A stretch of DNA of 59,213 nt from Gnetum montanum (Eukaryota; Streptophyta; Gnetopsida; Gnetales; Gnetaceae), in the NCBI GenBank assembly GCA_015680685.1, contig MNCI01006861.1:154208-213420 (forward strand), read 5' to 3'. Each line of letters opens with the position of its first letter. The first letter of the stretch is position 1. The notes below the pieces were generated by a model that did no database searches, was not told the origin of the DNA, and saw only the letters and a list, made by a program, of their open reading frames with translations. The translations under genes were made by a program, and so were the position numbers. Below are positions 45,983 to 56,623 of this stretch, in pieces.

Positions 45983-48496
45983 ATGGTAAATTGCACACCG
46001 AATAAGACAAAATGTCTTCTTCTCCACATAAAAGCACCTCACGACCTAGGACTAACACAAGAGATAGTCAATGGCACAACACACATAACCAAGATTCGCC
46101 AGTCCCTCAACAATTTTGTGTGGTATATATTCATCATGATAAGTATGTACCCAACTTTACCTTCATTCTCCATCAAGATGAACAACTACATTGGAGAGAC
46201 TTGGAAGGTAACATCGTGTTACCCCTAGACCGATTAGTCCCCAGCATGCTTCTTCATGCTCATTCATGAATAGGCATGTCATCCTTGTACGTAGAGTACA
46301 TTGCATGCGATCATGACCTAAGGGACTACCATCCCACAGAAGTGCAACATCAAAGGGACTTGCAAAAGGAGAGATATCATACATCCTCGAAGGGTAAATG
46401 GCCCCATAATGCTCCGCATGTCTTGAGCAAAATTGAGGGTGGTGAACCTGCTTTAATAGGCTCCCCACCAAATGATGTTCCCCCTTCTAACGATGGTCAA
46501 GAGGTGGTGTATCAGAACCTCCACTCCATAGTTCACAACCTTGGTTCTGATCCCCACAAACATGAAGTGTTCAACAAGGGAACACAAACATACACTAAGG
46601 GTGGACGTTCTGATCGTAATCATGATTGTGGCTAGGACCATAGAAGAGAAGGTAGAAAATACCATCATGGTAATGATTCTCCTTCTTCTTCACCTTCATC
46701 ATCACATTCACCCTCTCCTTCTGTATCCGAACGCAGCCATAAGAAAACTAGCCGTGAGGATAAAGGTAAATAGAGCGAAAAACACCGATAAGATAGTCAA
46801 GAACAAGAACGAGGGCACTCCAAGGAATCAAGGCATGGAAGAAGGGAGAGTAGAGAACCGTGTAGACACCATATATGCTATGAATGAGATGACCACGAAG
46901 AACCCCTACTCGTAACTAGAAGCATGTTAGATATCACAGAGGCTATGAGAATCCCTACAAGGCACCAAAAAGATAGTAGGATCAAGAGGTTAGACATGAA
47001 TAACATCCCACGATTTGATGGAGGATACAATGCTGATCCTCAAAACCATTTACAAGCATTCCATGATGCATGTGCCTTGTAGAACATAGAAAATGAGTGG
47101 AAAAAACTAAAATTATTCCCAAGGACAGTAATGAAAGAAGCTAAAAGCTGGTATTGGTCCTTGGAACTGGAATCCATTCAGAGGTGGAGTACAATGTTAG
47201 AATTGTTTAATGATAAGTACCAAACGTACTCCCAAGTATCTAACCTGTGAAAGAAAATCCAAGAATGGAAGCAAGGAAATCATGAATCCTTAGATGCTAC
47301 CATGGGCTGTTATTATACACTTTTACATCATTTCCCTGGCCATGGTTATTCATAGCGGGATCAACTACGCCATATTGTAGATGGACTTAGGCATGAAACT
47401 AGGAGAACCCTTGGAATGTATGCCCAAGGGAGATTATCATAGCTTAGGTCTCATCAGGTTCATAGATTGCTAGAGCAAGTAGCTAAGGAAGAAGGGGAGC
47501 TACGTAAGAGAGAAAGTACGGAAGAGTACAACCGAGATCCTTCCCTCCAAAAAAGGGGAGTGAGATTCTGTGAGGAGGAGGAAGAGTCACCACTTAAAGA
47601 GATGGTGAATAGGAAAACTTTGCCGCTCCAAAAGTTAACAACTGAAGTATCGACAAAGGTAGACCAAATGTGGTACTCCCTGGATAGTAGATTTGAAACT
47701 GTCCTTAAAATCATAAAGGAGTCTAGGGAGCGAGGTAGTGACTATGACAAAAAGAAAAGGAGAGATGTAGACAATGCACATAACAAAGGTAAGGGTAAAT
47801 TGGCCATCACCGAAGAGGTTGTGGATTCAGATACAGACAATGACGAAGGATGTGAGATATGCCAATACAACCATCCTAAGGGATGTTGCCTAGTGATCTC
47901 ACATCTACAAGAGTCTAGGGTGTATGCACTCAACCCACAACTTAACAAATGGCAAGCACCCCAATGGTTACCTTATCCCCAAGGTAACCCAAGGCAGTAC
48001 CACCAACCTTCAACATATTATCTAAGTGGAACTCCACCACAACCNNNNNNNNNNNNNNNNNNNNNNNNNNNNNNNNNNNNNNNNNNNNNNNNNNNNNNNN
48101 NNNNNNNNNNNNNNNNNNNNNNNNNNNNNNNNNNNNNNNNNNNNNNNNNNNNNNNNNNNNNNNNNNNNNNNNNNNNNNNNNNNNNNNNNNNNNNNNNNNN
48201 NNNNNNNNNNNNNNNNNNNNNNNNNNNNNCCCGCTCCAGCAATGCAAGGGGAACTCCCCACTCAACCGCAACAACGCAATGCTACGAGGGCTGTAAACCT
48301 TCAACCTACTGCTAGTTCTAACAACTATACAAAGAGAAGACCTTTCTTCAAAACCAACAGTCCAACCAAGCCCTCACAACCACAAGCGGTTGAACCTCTG
48401 AACGCCTCTCCATCAAATAAGGCTTCAAAGCTCCCTTCAAACCAAAAACCGAACCCAACACACATGGTTATGTTAACACATGTCGTTATTGACTAG
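45983..48496 (+). pseudogene. Element D gag
   Basis: The N-terminal part (46012-46269) has F-T-F-I-L-H-Q-D-E-Q-L-H-W-R-D-L. The capsid-like core (46995-47430) has W-S-T-M-L-E-L-F-N-D-K-Y and H-E-S-L-D-A. The C-terminal part is open at 47467-48315: a charged helix, an acidic patch near 47820, and a zinc-binding-like C-E-I-C-Q-Y-N-H-P-K-G-C-C (about 47851-47889, C-x2-C-x3-H-x3-C). A Pro/Gln/Tyr-rich tail is interrupted by a sequencing gap at 48045-48229. It matches the gag of elements A and B part by part but is better kept, with a few TAG stops and frame changes. Confidence 0.75.
48045..48229. other. Assembly gap of 185 Ns in element D gag
   Basis: The run of N hides part of the Pro/Gln-rich gag tail, probably a low-complexity repeat. 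Translation through it has no meaning. A second, single N is at 50144. Confidence 0.98.
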
Positions 48497-49333
48497 ATTA
48501 AGGAGGGCCACCTTTCCAAGAAATTCTTTGACCCCGAAAGCCCTCTAATATATCTCCAAGTCGCTAGGAATGAACCTTGTAAAGCTCTTCTAGACTCAGG
48601 TTCTGGAGTCAACTTAATATCGCAAGAGATGTACAAAGCCTAGAACCTACCTCCATTAAGGAAGAGCAATATTCACCTAGAGCTGACTGACCAGTCCATC
48701 ACTGTTCCCTTGGGACAGGTGGAGGACATTATTACCACTATGTGTGGGTAGTCATACCTAGCTGATTTCCTAGTGATACAAGTAAACAATGATAAAGGGG
48801 ACTTTCCAATAATCATGGGAAGGGCATGGCTAAGTACCATAAATTCATGCTTGGGAATCCTTGATCTTTCCCTAGAAATATCTAAGGAAAATAATTTTTG
48901 GAAGATCTAGAAGAAGAAAGTTCCATGCATCACATATAGTGATACAAGGTGTCATTGTGTGTAGGAATGTTTAGCATTGCCTGCATGCAACTGGTGTGCA
49001 CAAGAAATTGACATACAAAAGTACCTGTATGTAGCAACCACACAACAAAAAGACACCCTGTGGTTGATAGCTGATCAAAAGAGTAACTCACCAACGTGCA
49101 TGGAACTGACTGAGGGAACAACTTGCGCTCTCGTCGAAAGCATAGATACATTGGAGCAAGAGCATCGCCAACTTCCAAACCTTAACCTAAAAACATCAAT
49201 TGGGGGAAGTTGGAAACTCCTAAAAAATTCAAACAAGCACTCTGATAAGAGATTAGTAGTCAATGTGCAACAAACCAAACCTTACCATGAATCTAGAACG
49301 GTCAATGCACATAAGACCTCGAAGACAGGATGA
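48497..49333 (+). pseudogene. Element D aspartic protease and tail
   Basis: Near 48577 translation gives K-A-L-L-D-S-G-S-G-V-N-L-I-S, an intact D-S-G retropepsin site. I-I-M-G-R-A-W-L-S-T at 48810-48839 fits the second conserved block. TAG stops break the frame. The last part is open at 48977-49333 and ends with TGA where RT would be expected to follow in a complete pol. Confidence 0.7.
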
Positions 49334-51056
49334 CCCTGCTCATCATTTCAAATCTCTCCCTTCCAATTTAGTCATGGGGAATATGGTCACCTATAATGAT
49401 CAATTGAGGCCCTCAGTTCCTTTTTAAGTTTTTGTTTTACACATTTTTGTTTTCAAGTTCTTGTTTTACACATTTTTGTTTTACAAATTCCTTTAACTTT
49501 TCTTTTATTTTCTATTTTTTTTTTGTTTTACAACATCATTTATACTCTTTCATTTCTTTGTGTATTGTTTATTTTGTCAGGTTCATCACCTAATAAGCAC
49601 TCCTGATGGTGGTGTGAACTGTATTCTATTGATTGCTAATGTTTGGTTTTTACCTTGGAGTTATAATGAGGATACTAAGGTATGGTTCTTTTGATATAAT
49701 AGGCAATGAGTCCATGTCATCCATGCATCCATGAATTTCTATGGTCTCTCTTGGCTTGGAATTGTATAGTCCCTTTCTTTAAATAATAGAACTCTCAACG
49801 AATTGGTGACTGGGCATTTCTCAAACTATGGAAGGACTCAAGGATTGAAAAGGGTGTGACTTCAAGGGGATTTGATGCATTTGTGCTGGCCATTCTCTTG
49901 GGTGCTTGAATGTTTTCTTCTTGGGGTTTCCTTACCATTCTAACATTGCTCCATTATCAGGAAGCTAAGCTAATAAAAATAATAGGTCTTTGCATGGTGT
50001 GGTTCTCATGCAAAACAAAAAACAAAAAATAGTGAGAATTCAAAGCACACCCCTTAGACAAAAGAATCCCCTGGGCTACAAACACTGGTTATGGAACTAA
50101 ACAAACATATTCCCTCTAACTAAGGCCCCTCTCGCTTCCTACTNACCTTGTTCTTGGGACTCCATTCCATTCTCTTCTCCTCATCATTCTTTCTCCATCT
50201 TCCACCTCATTGCCAGTTGTATCAGTAGTCTATATCTTGGTTGATATGTTGTTTCCTCTTTGGTAAATTCTTGTGGTTAAGACTTTAACTCTTGCTTCCA
50301 ATTGACATTTCCAGAGCCTACGAACTCTTTGAATGTGGGATTGTCACGGCATTAACTTCTTTTCCTTAAACATTACTGTAATCAACATTTATTTTGTTCA
50401 TTTCCATCTATGATATCCATTTTCTTGGCATTGTCATTGTTTCTTTTTATCCATCTTTCCTATTTCTTATATTTTTCCATTCTATCGCTACCAGAGGATC
50501 ACTCTTAGTCATGGGGGTCCTGGTCTAATTTTTTCAATTTTCTCCTAACCCCTACACCTTGGGTAGTCACCAGTGTTATATCTCTAGACCCCGTATTAGC
50601 CATATCACAACTCAGCCAATGGACCGTACCATGAGGCAAGGTATCAATTGCATTGTGATTTAACTATCCTTGCTAAGTTGAGACTATGTTGTATGTGAAA
50701 ATGGCAATCATACAACAATGGACTGGAGCTGGAGGAAACACTTAGGATGGAATAGTGCTGGAACAGTCATGCAAGGAACAAGATCGATGGTGCAACTATG
50801 GATGGACAATGGAAGGCATAATCTTGGCATTGGCAGCAACACATCTTCTCTCTCTTTTCTTTTCCAGTTGCCAAATAAGGCTGGATGTAAAATGTGTATA
50901 GTGTTCATTCTTGTAGTTATGAACACTAATACTATCATGTATTGTAATGATTGATCCATTCACGTGTCATCCCATTCATCATTAGTGTCATTGAAGTCAA
51001 TAATCCCATACCTTCCTAATATTTTGTAAGGAACTCGAGGATGAGTTTTCATTCAG
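49334..51056. other. Element D non-coding 3' region
   Basis: It is T-rich at 49420-49560, with G-rich runs near 49374 (CATGGGGAA) and 50511 (CATGGGGGTCC) that look like extra polypurine tracts. No pol domain was seen. A conserved AACTCGAGGATGAGTTTT lies near 51032-51049. Confidence 0.6.
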
Positions 51057-51067
51057 TCATGGGGGTA
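51057..51067 (+). other. Element D polypurine tract
   Basis: The tract TCATGGGGGTA ends directly at the 3' LTR start. Confidence 0.75.
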
Positions 51068-51845
51068 TGATGAACTGCGATATTGTGTATGCAATATCGT
51101 GGCCCACCTAAATGTCTATAAATAAGCAGTGGCTTTCCCTGTTCTAGGCACTTAGACTTAAACCCTTAGCTAAACTCTTGCAGTTTTTCCATTCCAAAGT
51201 TAGAATAATTTCCATATGCCCGCAGTAGGAGTCTTAAAGTGAACAAATCTTTATTCGAGCAAATTGTACCTGAGCACACATTTGTGTATGGCAATAAAGA
51301 CACTTTCTGATAAACCTTGCAGCATATGGACTAACCTAAATAGCAATTAATTATTGTTGAATGTTTAAATGCTTTCCTAGTTAATTAATCTCTCTCAACC
51401 CTTGACTCTCCTAGTTAAGTGCACTCAATACGACCACTTCAAGCATGTGTGTAGCGCTTGGTAACCCAGTAACGATTAGCCTTTGGTAATCCCAGCAGTG
51501 TTGCACTGGTTCAAGATGTGTATGACAAGTGGGAATAGATACTGGTGTTAGGAACAATCAGAACTTAGTTAGTAAATAGTTAATGTAAGTTAGTCACTTA
51601 GTTCTCTTCACCTTCCCCTATTAGCATAATACATTAAAAAGACAAAAAGTATAAAACTCATATACCTCAAACTTACTTAACCATACAACTGTGACAATAC
51701 AAGTAAGTTTGGGAAGACAACGATTGATTAACCCTTAAGTGTTCCATTAAGGCGTATAAGCACTTAGTCCTTGGAGTTTGACTAGATCGCCCATGAAACG
51801 CTCATATTCGTATGGTTGAGTGTAGGGGTACCTTGCCACTCATCA
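51068..51845 (+). mobile_element. Element D 3' LTR (full length)
   Basis: It is 778 bp long, from TGATGA to TCATCA. Palindromic GCGATATTG and GCAATATCG units lie at 51075-51100, then a TATA box TCTATAAATAAG (51115-51126). It is followed by AACCT, the target duplication. Confidence 0.88.
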
Positions 51846-51850
51846 AACCT

Positions 51851-52762
51851 CCTTTACCCCACCATCGTGGTTGGCTGCATTACTCACACCCTCGCAAAAA
51901 ACACAAAAAAAAAAGGAAAGGAAAATGAAACAAACATGTGCACTCTATCGTTGATTGTAGCCATAGCCACGACCCTTGTGGCCACATCATGGAGTGTAAC
52001 CCATGGCTAGCCCTCACCCTTGCAGAGCCAAAAATAAAATAAAAATAGCCACATCGTGCAGTGGTAGTCGTGGCCCCTGCAAAACCCCTACGACCATGCT
52101 ACGGCACCTAAGGGATGTCCATGGCCCCCTCACTTACACTGTGTCATGCATGCATGATGGATAGCTCCCCCACATAGCCCCAAAGGGCAAAACAAAAATC
52201 CTTGTCCTACGTTAAAAGAAAAAATTTGAAAAAAATATGCAAGGATAGACCCTTGCCTCATCCCTAGCTCCTACAGCAAGCTATTCTCTAACTGCTACTA
52301 GAACCCTAGCATCCCCTGTGGTCGCACTGTGAACTACAACAATGGTGTTGGTCCCTAAAAATAAAACAAAGAAAAAGAGAAGAAAATTGCAATTACAACC
52401 ATAGCGACACAAGGTTCCCAAAACCCTGCAACCCCAAAAACCTATGCGTGGCCCCTATGGTTGCCCTACACCATGTGGTGATAGCCATTTTCTCGATGGT
52501 TGAGTTGCGAAGTGCAACATAATGCATTACCATCATCCCACACACAACAAACAAAAAATAGACCAAAACCATCCTCGCTATCATGCTTGCCCTCCCTACC
52601 ACATTATCACGTTTTTACAGTGTAAGCGCAGTAGTGGCAACTACTGCCATGACAAGGTGCCATGGTGAGATGCACCAAAAGACTACACTCCCAAACCCTC
52701 ACTTTAGAAAAATAGCAAAGAATGAACAAAAAAAATGAACAAAGAGAGCGTAGTAGGTGTAC
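51851..52762 (-). other. Element C region right of element D, probably antisense-gene intron or leader
   Basis: It is Cys/Pro-codon-rich, low-complexity sequence with repeated ACCATG/GTGGCC-type words. No domain was recognised. A 69-codon minus frame (52602-52393) is of doubtful meaning. By position it belongs between the upstream antisense exon and the HAD-side exons. Confidence 0.35.
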
Positions 52763-52890
52763 CTGGCTGATGTCGATGGCCTCCTCTTCTTCACGTGTGC
52801 CTATGGTAGATGGTCTAGTGCTCTCTCTCCCTCAATGACATTCGCCAATCCTAGGTGCAGATGTCCACTCTGGCACGTTATTCTTCCCAA
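52763..52890 (-). pseudogene. Antisense gene, upstream exon
   Basis: The minus strand has acceptor GCACTAG (52891-52897) and donor CAG/GTACACC at 52762. The frame encodes N-N-V-P-E-W-T-S-A-P-R-I-G and T-R-E-E-E-E-A-I-D-I-S-Q with one TGA. A 69-base intron at 52891-52959 with donor GTAAGTTG lies just upstream. It is separated from the other exons by element D. Confidence 0.45.
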
Positions 52891-53009
52891 CTAGTGCAAC
52901 AACAACAACAAGACTATACTCTAAATGTCATGGTTGAAAGTAAGAAAATGACAACTTACCCACAGTGAAAATGTGTCGATATACCCTCCCAAGGTCATTT
53001 AATAACCCA

Positions 53010-53105
53010 CCAACCCGAGACTACACTCCATACTAAAGGCCCAATGGAGAGCATAGTTGGGTGAGAGCGTAGTCAGGTGAGAGCATAGTCATCCATACTT
53101 AGCCT
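53010..53105. repeat. Hairpin-motif cluster in element C interior
   Basis: GACTACACTCC, GGAGAGCATAGTT, GAGAGCGTAGTC and GAGAGCATAGTC occur within 80 bp, as in the LTR arrays, near the probable 5' end of the antisense gene. Confidence 0.7.
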
Positions 53106-53189
53106 AGAATCGTGATTTTTTGTTGCCTTACAAATGTGCAACTTAATTTCACTCCCCTAGCATGACCAAACCTCCCTATAATAGCAAGT

Positions 53190-53300
53190 TTGACACATCT
53201 ATGATCAGCTAAGACCTAAAACTAGCATGCATATAGCCTACCAAGGCCTAAAACTGACACTAACATGCTTACCTCCCATAGCAACTTGCATGCATACTTA
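53190..53300. repeat. Short stretch of minisatellite-like units
   Basis: About three units of the type AAGACCTAAAACTAGCATGC occur, related to the TTAAACTAGCA core of the two larger arrays. Confidence 0.55.
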
Positions 53301-53439
53301 GGAAACTCTCATTGCATTATTTTTTTCAATTTTTACACATTAATTTTGTGAAACATGTGCCGCTTAATGTTTTTCTGGTTTATTTTGCAAGAACACAACA
53401 TGACTATGCATGAGCAACTCCTCTCACCTCTAGTCCTCA

Positions 53440-54352
53440 TGGGGCCTCAAGGTGAAATTAAGTAATGCATTGACACTCATTTCCTTGACCTTGAGCCTAC
53501 AACCTACGTCAAATACATAGCCTCCATGGAAGCACCACTAGGTTGGCCCGACCATCTAGTTAAGGCTCTCAACCTAGAGGCAGGAGACATCATAGAGAAT
53601 TCCCTTGTCAAGATCCCTATAACAACACATAACGATGAGGTGAGAACACTGAAGATAAGTTCCTTACTAGAGCCCCAACATGCCCAAGACATGACTAGAG
53701 TGCTCAATGATAACATCAAAGCCTTTGCATGGTCATACGAGGACATGCTAGGCCTAGATCCTTGGCTAGTCCAGCACAATATCATCCTTGACCCTTGCAT
53801 TAAACCAGTTAAGCAGAAAGCGTGCAAGGTTAGGTCTAAGGTGGCATTGGTAGTCCATGATGAGATCACTAAGCTTTACAAAGCTCGTTCATCCGGGCTA
53901 TTGACTATGCAGACTAGGTCTCCAACATTGTAGTTGTGCTTATGAAAAATAGAAGTATACACATTTGCATAGACTTTTGGGACATAAACAAGGCAACAAT
54001 CAAAGATGACTTCTTATTGCCCAATATTAATCAATTGATCAATACCATGTTTGGGCATGCCTTGTTGTCCTTCATGGATGGGTTCTCGAGCTACAACCAT
54101 ATTAGGATCAACCCTAAGCACCAACTCAGCACAACCTTCATGACCCCTTGGGGTATGTTTTGTTATACCATGATGCCTTTTGGACTTAAGAACATAGGAG
54201 AAATGTATCAATGCATGATGACATATATTTTTAACAATTTCATGCTAAGTTTGCTCAATGACTATGTCGATGACATTATTGTTAAGTCCAAAGTGACCCA
54301 CGACCATGCAAATGATCTAGACTTAGTACTTAGACATTCCTTGAAGCATTGA
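53440..54352 (+). pseudogene. Element C reverse transcriptase
   Basis: The Tat-type lead-in to RT is open at 53526-53933 (A-F-A-W-S-Y-E-D-M-L-G-L-D-P near 53724). After a frame change near 53935, the RT palm is open at 53936-54352: I-C-I-D-F-W-D-I-N-K-A-T, then L-S-F-M-D-G-F-S-S-Y-N, P-F-G-L-K-N-I-G near 54178, and an intact Y-V-D-D at 54263-54274. After 54352 the sequence jumps to integrase, so the rest of RT and RNase H are deleted. Confidence 0.8.
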
Positions 54353-54375
54353 CAACATCGTAGCAAGTTTGCAAA

Positions 54376-55072
54376 TTCATGTTAGATAACATCGTGACCC
54401 ATTTCGGCTTACCCATGACTATAGTAACAGACAACGGGCTGCAGTTTTGCAATGCCGAAACTAAAGCCTTTTATGAACGCTTTGGCATTAGACATTCCTT
54501 TTCATCACCATACTACCCTCAAGCAAATGGCCAAGCGAAGGCGACTAACAAGGTCATCGTCAACCTACTCAAGAAGATGCTAAATAATAGCAAACGATGA
54601 TGGCATGAGCAACTATTTTATGCACTTTGGGCCTACCACACAATGCACTGAATAGCAACAAGCTTATAGCCTCATTTATGGGTCTAAATAAATATTACTG
54701 CTTAAATTGTAGGTTCCATCACTCTAGGTAATCCTCTAAGACTTCATTGATGAAGGTCAGAACAACGACTTGAGAATCATAGACCTCAACTCAATAGAGG
54801 AGGAGTGCATGCACACACTTAATCACATTGAATGGTACCAAGAAAAGGAACGAGAAAAGCACCGTCACAACTAGCATCAATGCCCCATCAGGAAAGGGGA
54901 CCTAGTCCTCAAGGCCATTCGTAAACCCATGAATAAATTCTCAGCTAACTCGGAAGGGCCATTCCTGGTCACTAAGGCCTACGACAATGAAGCATTCAAG
55001 CTTGCTGACCAAGATGGAAACAAGTTTGCCAATCCAATGAACCATTCATGCTTGAAGCCATATTACATCTAA
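54376..55072 (+). pseudogene. Element C integrase, second half
   Basis: It starts within the DDE core: H-F-G-L-P-M-T-I-V-T-D-N-G-L-Q-F near 54400-54450. Next is Y-Y-P-Q-A-N-G-Q-A-K-A-T-N-K, where the third catalytic acid (Glu in the family) is Lys. The open part is 54379-54600. After stops, the C-terminal domain continues: R-K-G-D-L-V-L-K-A-I near 54890, E-G-P-F-L-V-T-K and F-K-L-A-D-Q-D-G, ending in TAA at about 55070. The zinc-binding part and the first catalytic Asp are missing. Confidence 0.78.
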
Positions 55073-55084
55073 CATGCATCATCT

Positions 55085-55440
55085 TGTGTTAATGCCACAA
55101 GGTAAGCATCTGTCCACTAGGATGTTAAACTAGCACACATACACCATCCATCCACTATGATGTTAAACTGGCACAACATTTGTTTGCTACAATGTCAAAC
55201 TAGCATAGCATTCATATCCTACAACATTAAATTGACACAGTTTGTTCGCTATGACATTAAACTAGCACAGTTTGTTCACTATGACGTTAAATTGGCACAA
55301 ATCATCTGCTATGACTATAAACTAGCACACAGCAGTTTGCTAAGACTATAAACTAGCATAGCATGGTCTACTGAGACCTTAAACTAGGTTCACAATCTAC
55401 TAGGGCCTTAAACTAGTAAGGCCACAATCTATTAGGACCT
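55085..55440. repeat. Minisatellite 2, unit about 31 bp, about 11 copies
   Basis: Units are of the type CTATGACATTAAACTAGCAC followed by AGTTTGTTCA. The last units read GGCCTTAAACTAG, close to minisatellite 1. It lies directly after the integrase stop. Confidence 0.85.
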
Positions 55441-56623
55441 GATATTGGGTTCACTATTAGCCACTAATAGTTCCCTCCATCCTCCTACAAGTAAGTGAGC
55501 GAGCATCACCCTTTCCCTCTCCCTCCTACACCATGCAATCAAGCAAGTTGCAGTCCCAAAATGGAGCTCTTGTAATAGGAATGGCCTTTGGAGTACTCGT
55601 AGCATCTTCGCTCCCCACATTTTACTGGCCTTTTTGAGCACTTGCAATAGGTGTGGCCTTTGGAGCACTCATAGCATCTTTGCCCCCTGCATTTTATTGG
55701 CATTTTCTTTGTCTTATATAGTTTTCTTATCTTCTAAAAGTTGTGTTTGTAAGATGAAGTTCCAAGATATCATGCAAAGGCACATCTCATCGCAGCAGCA
55801 AGTCACCACATTGCTTGAATGTGCATGATTAGACTAGTTGAGCCTCTTATGAGTGCACATCCTGCTTATCCCATTATAGCCTACTCACATTCACTCCTAC
55901 ATCCCAATACCTTCACATTCCCCTACATAGCACAACTTGCAAACCCCTTTGACACTCACATACTATGACCACATGACATCCTCTTCGCATATCGCATCAA
56001 ACACCAAGCTTCCCAAGGCAGATGTAACATAAGCCATCCCGTGGAAAGCCTCTATCAACCAATCAAAGACTAGGTGGATGTAACACAAGTCATCCTGGGG
56101 AGGAAACACTTGTCATATAGACACCATGTCATTTCATCCATAGCGAAGCAAAGCCCATCTAGTGATACCCAATTCACTTGATGAGGAGCATCTCACTCTA
56201 CAAAAGGCATTAAAAAAAGGGGACAAAGTACATCCCCAGTTAATCCAAAAGCACTACAATTTAGCAACTGGTCCAACCCTGAATCCACAATTGACTCTCT
56301 CATGAGCACTCTGACGAGAGGTCAATGTTTTCAAGGGTAAGCCACTCTAGTGCCAAGGTCACCATCAACCGTGAAGTACTTGTGTCACAATATCCTTGCT
56401 TGCATCCTATCTTCCCTTTTTATCCCTAGCACATCACCTACACCTTCTCTCACTTTCCACCTACCATCTAGCATACCATTATCCACAGCACTCTTGAGCA
56501 CGGTGCAACAACACCCAATCTCTCATTGAAGAGTGATGTTGGTGCCAAGCCTGTGGTGGTGTCTTGCTATTCTTTGTCAACATCTCTTAGGCACTTTTCT
56601 AGACATCAACAAAGAGGATCCAA
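55441..56623. other. Element C 3' untranslated region
   Basis: No domain was recognised. A local repeat of about 90 bp around GCACTYRTAGCATCTTYGC (55570-55690) is present. The right end AAAGAGGATCCAA (56611-56623) is a weak polypurine tract candidate before LTR copy 3. Confidence 0.45.

Larger units (their letters stand above)
45556..51845 (+). mobile_element. Element D: 6.3 kb gag-protease-only LTR element nested in element C
   Basis: LTRs at 45556-45866 and 51068-51845 start TGATGAACTG and end TCATCA. AACCC (45551-45555) and AACCT (51846-51850) flank it as a 5-bp duplication with one change. An Asp-tRNA PBS follows the first LTR and AGTCATGGGGGTA precedes the second. Gag and protease are present. 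Between 49333 and 51056 there is no RT, RNase H or integrase, so it would need enzymes from a partner such as an intact relative of element B. By eye the shared part of the LTRs differs at roughly 16 of 290 positions, making it younger than element B. Confidence 0.85.

Noticed and set aside
48018-48304. Open frames running through the N run on both strands
   Set aside because: They consist of unknown residues caused by the 185-base gap.
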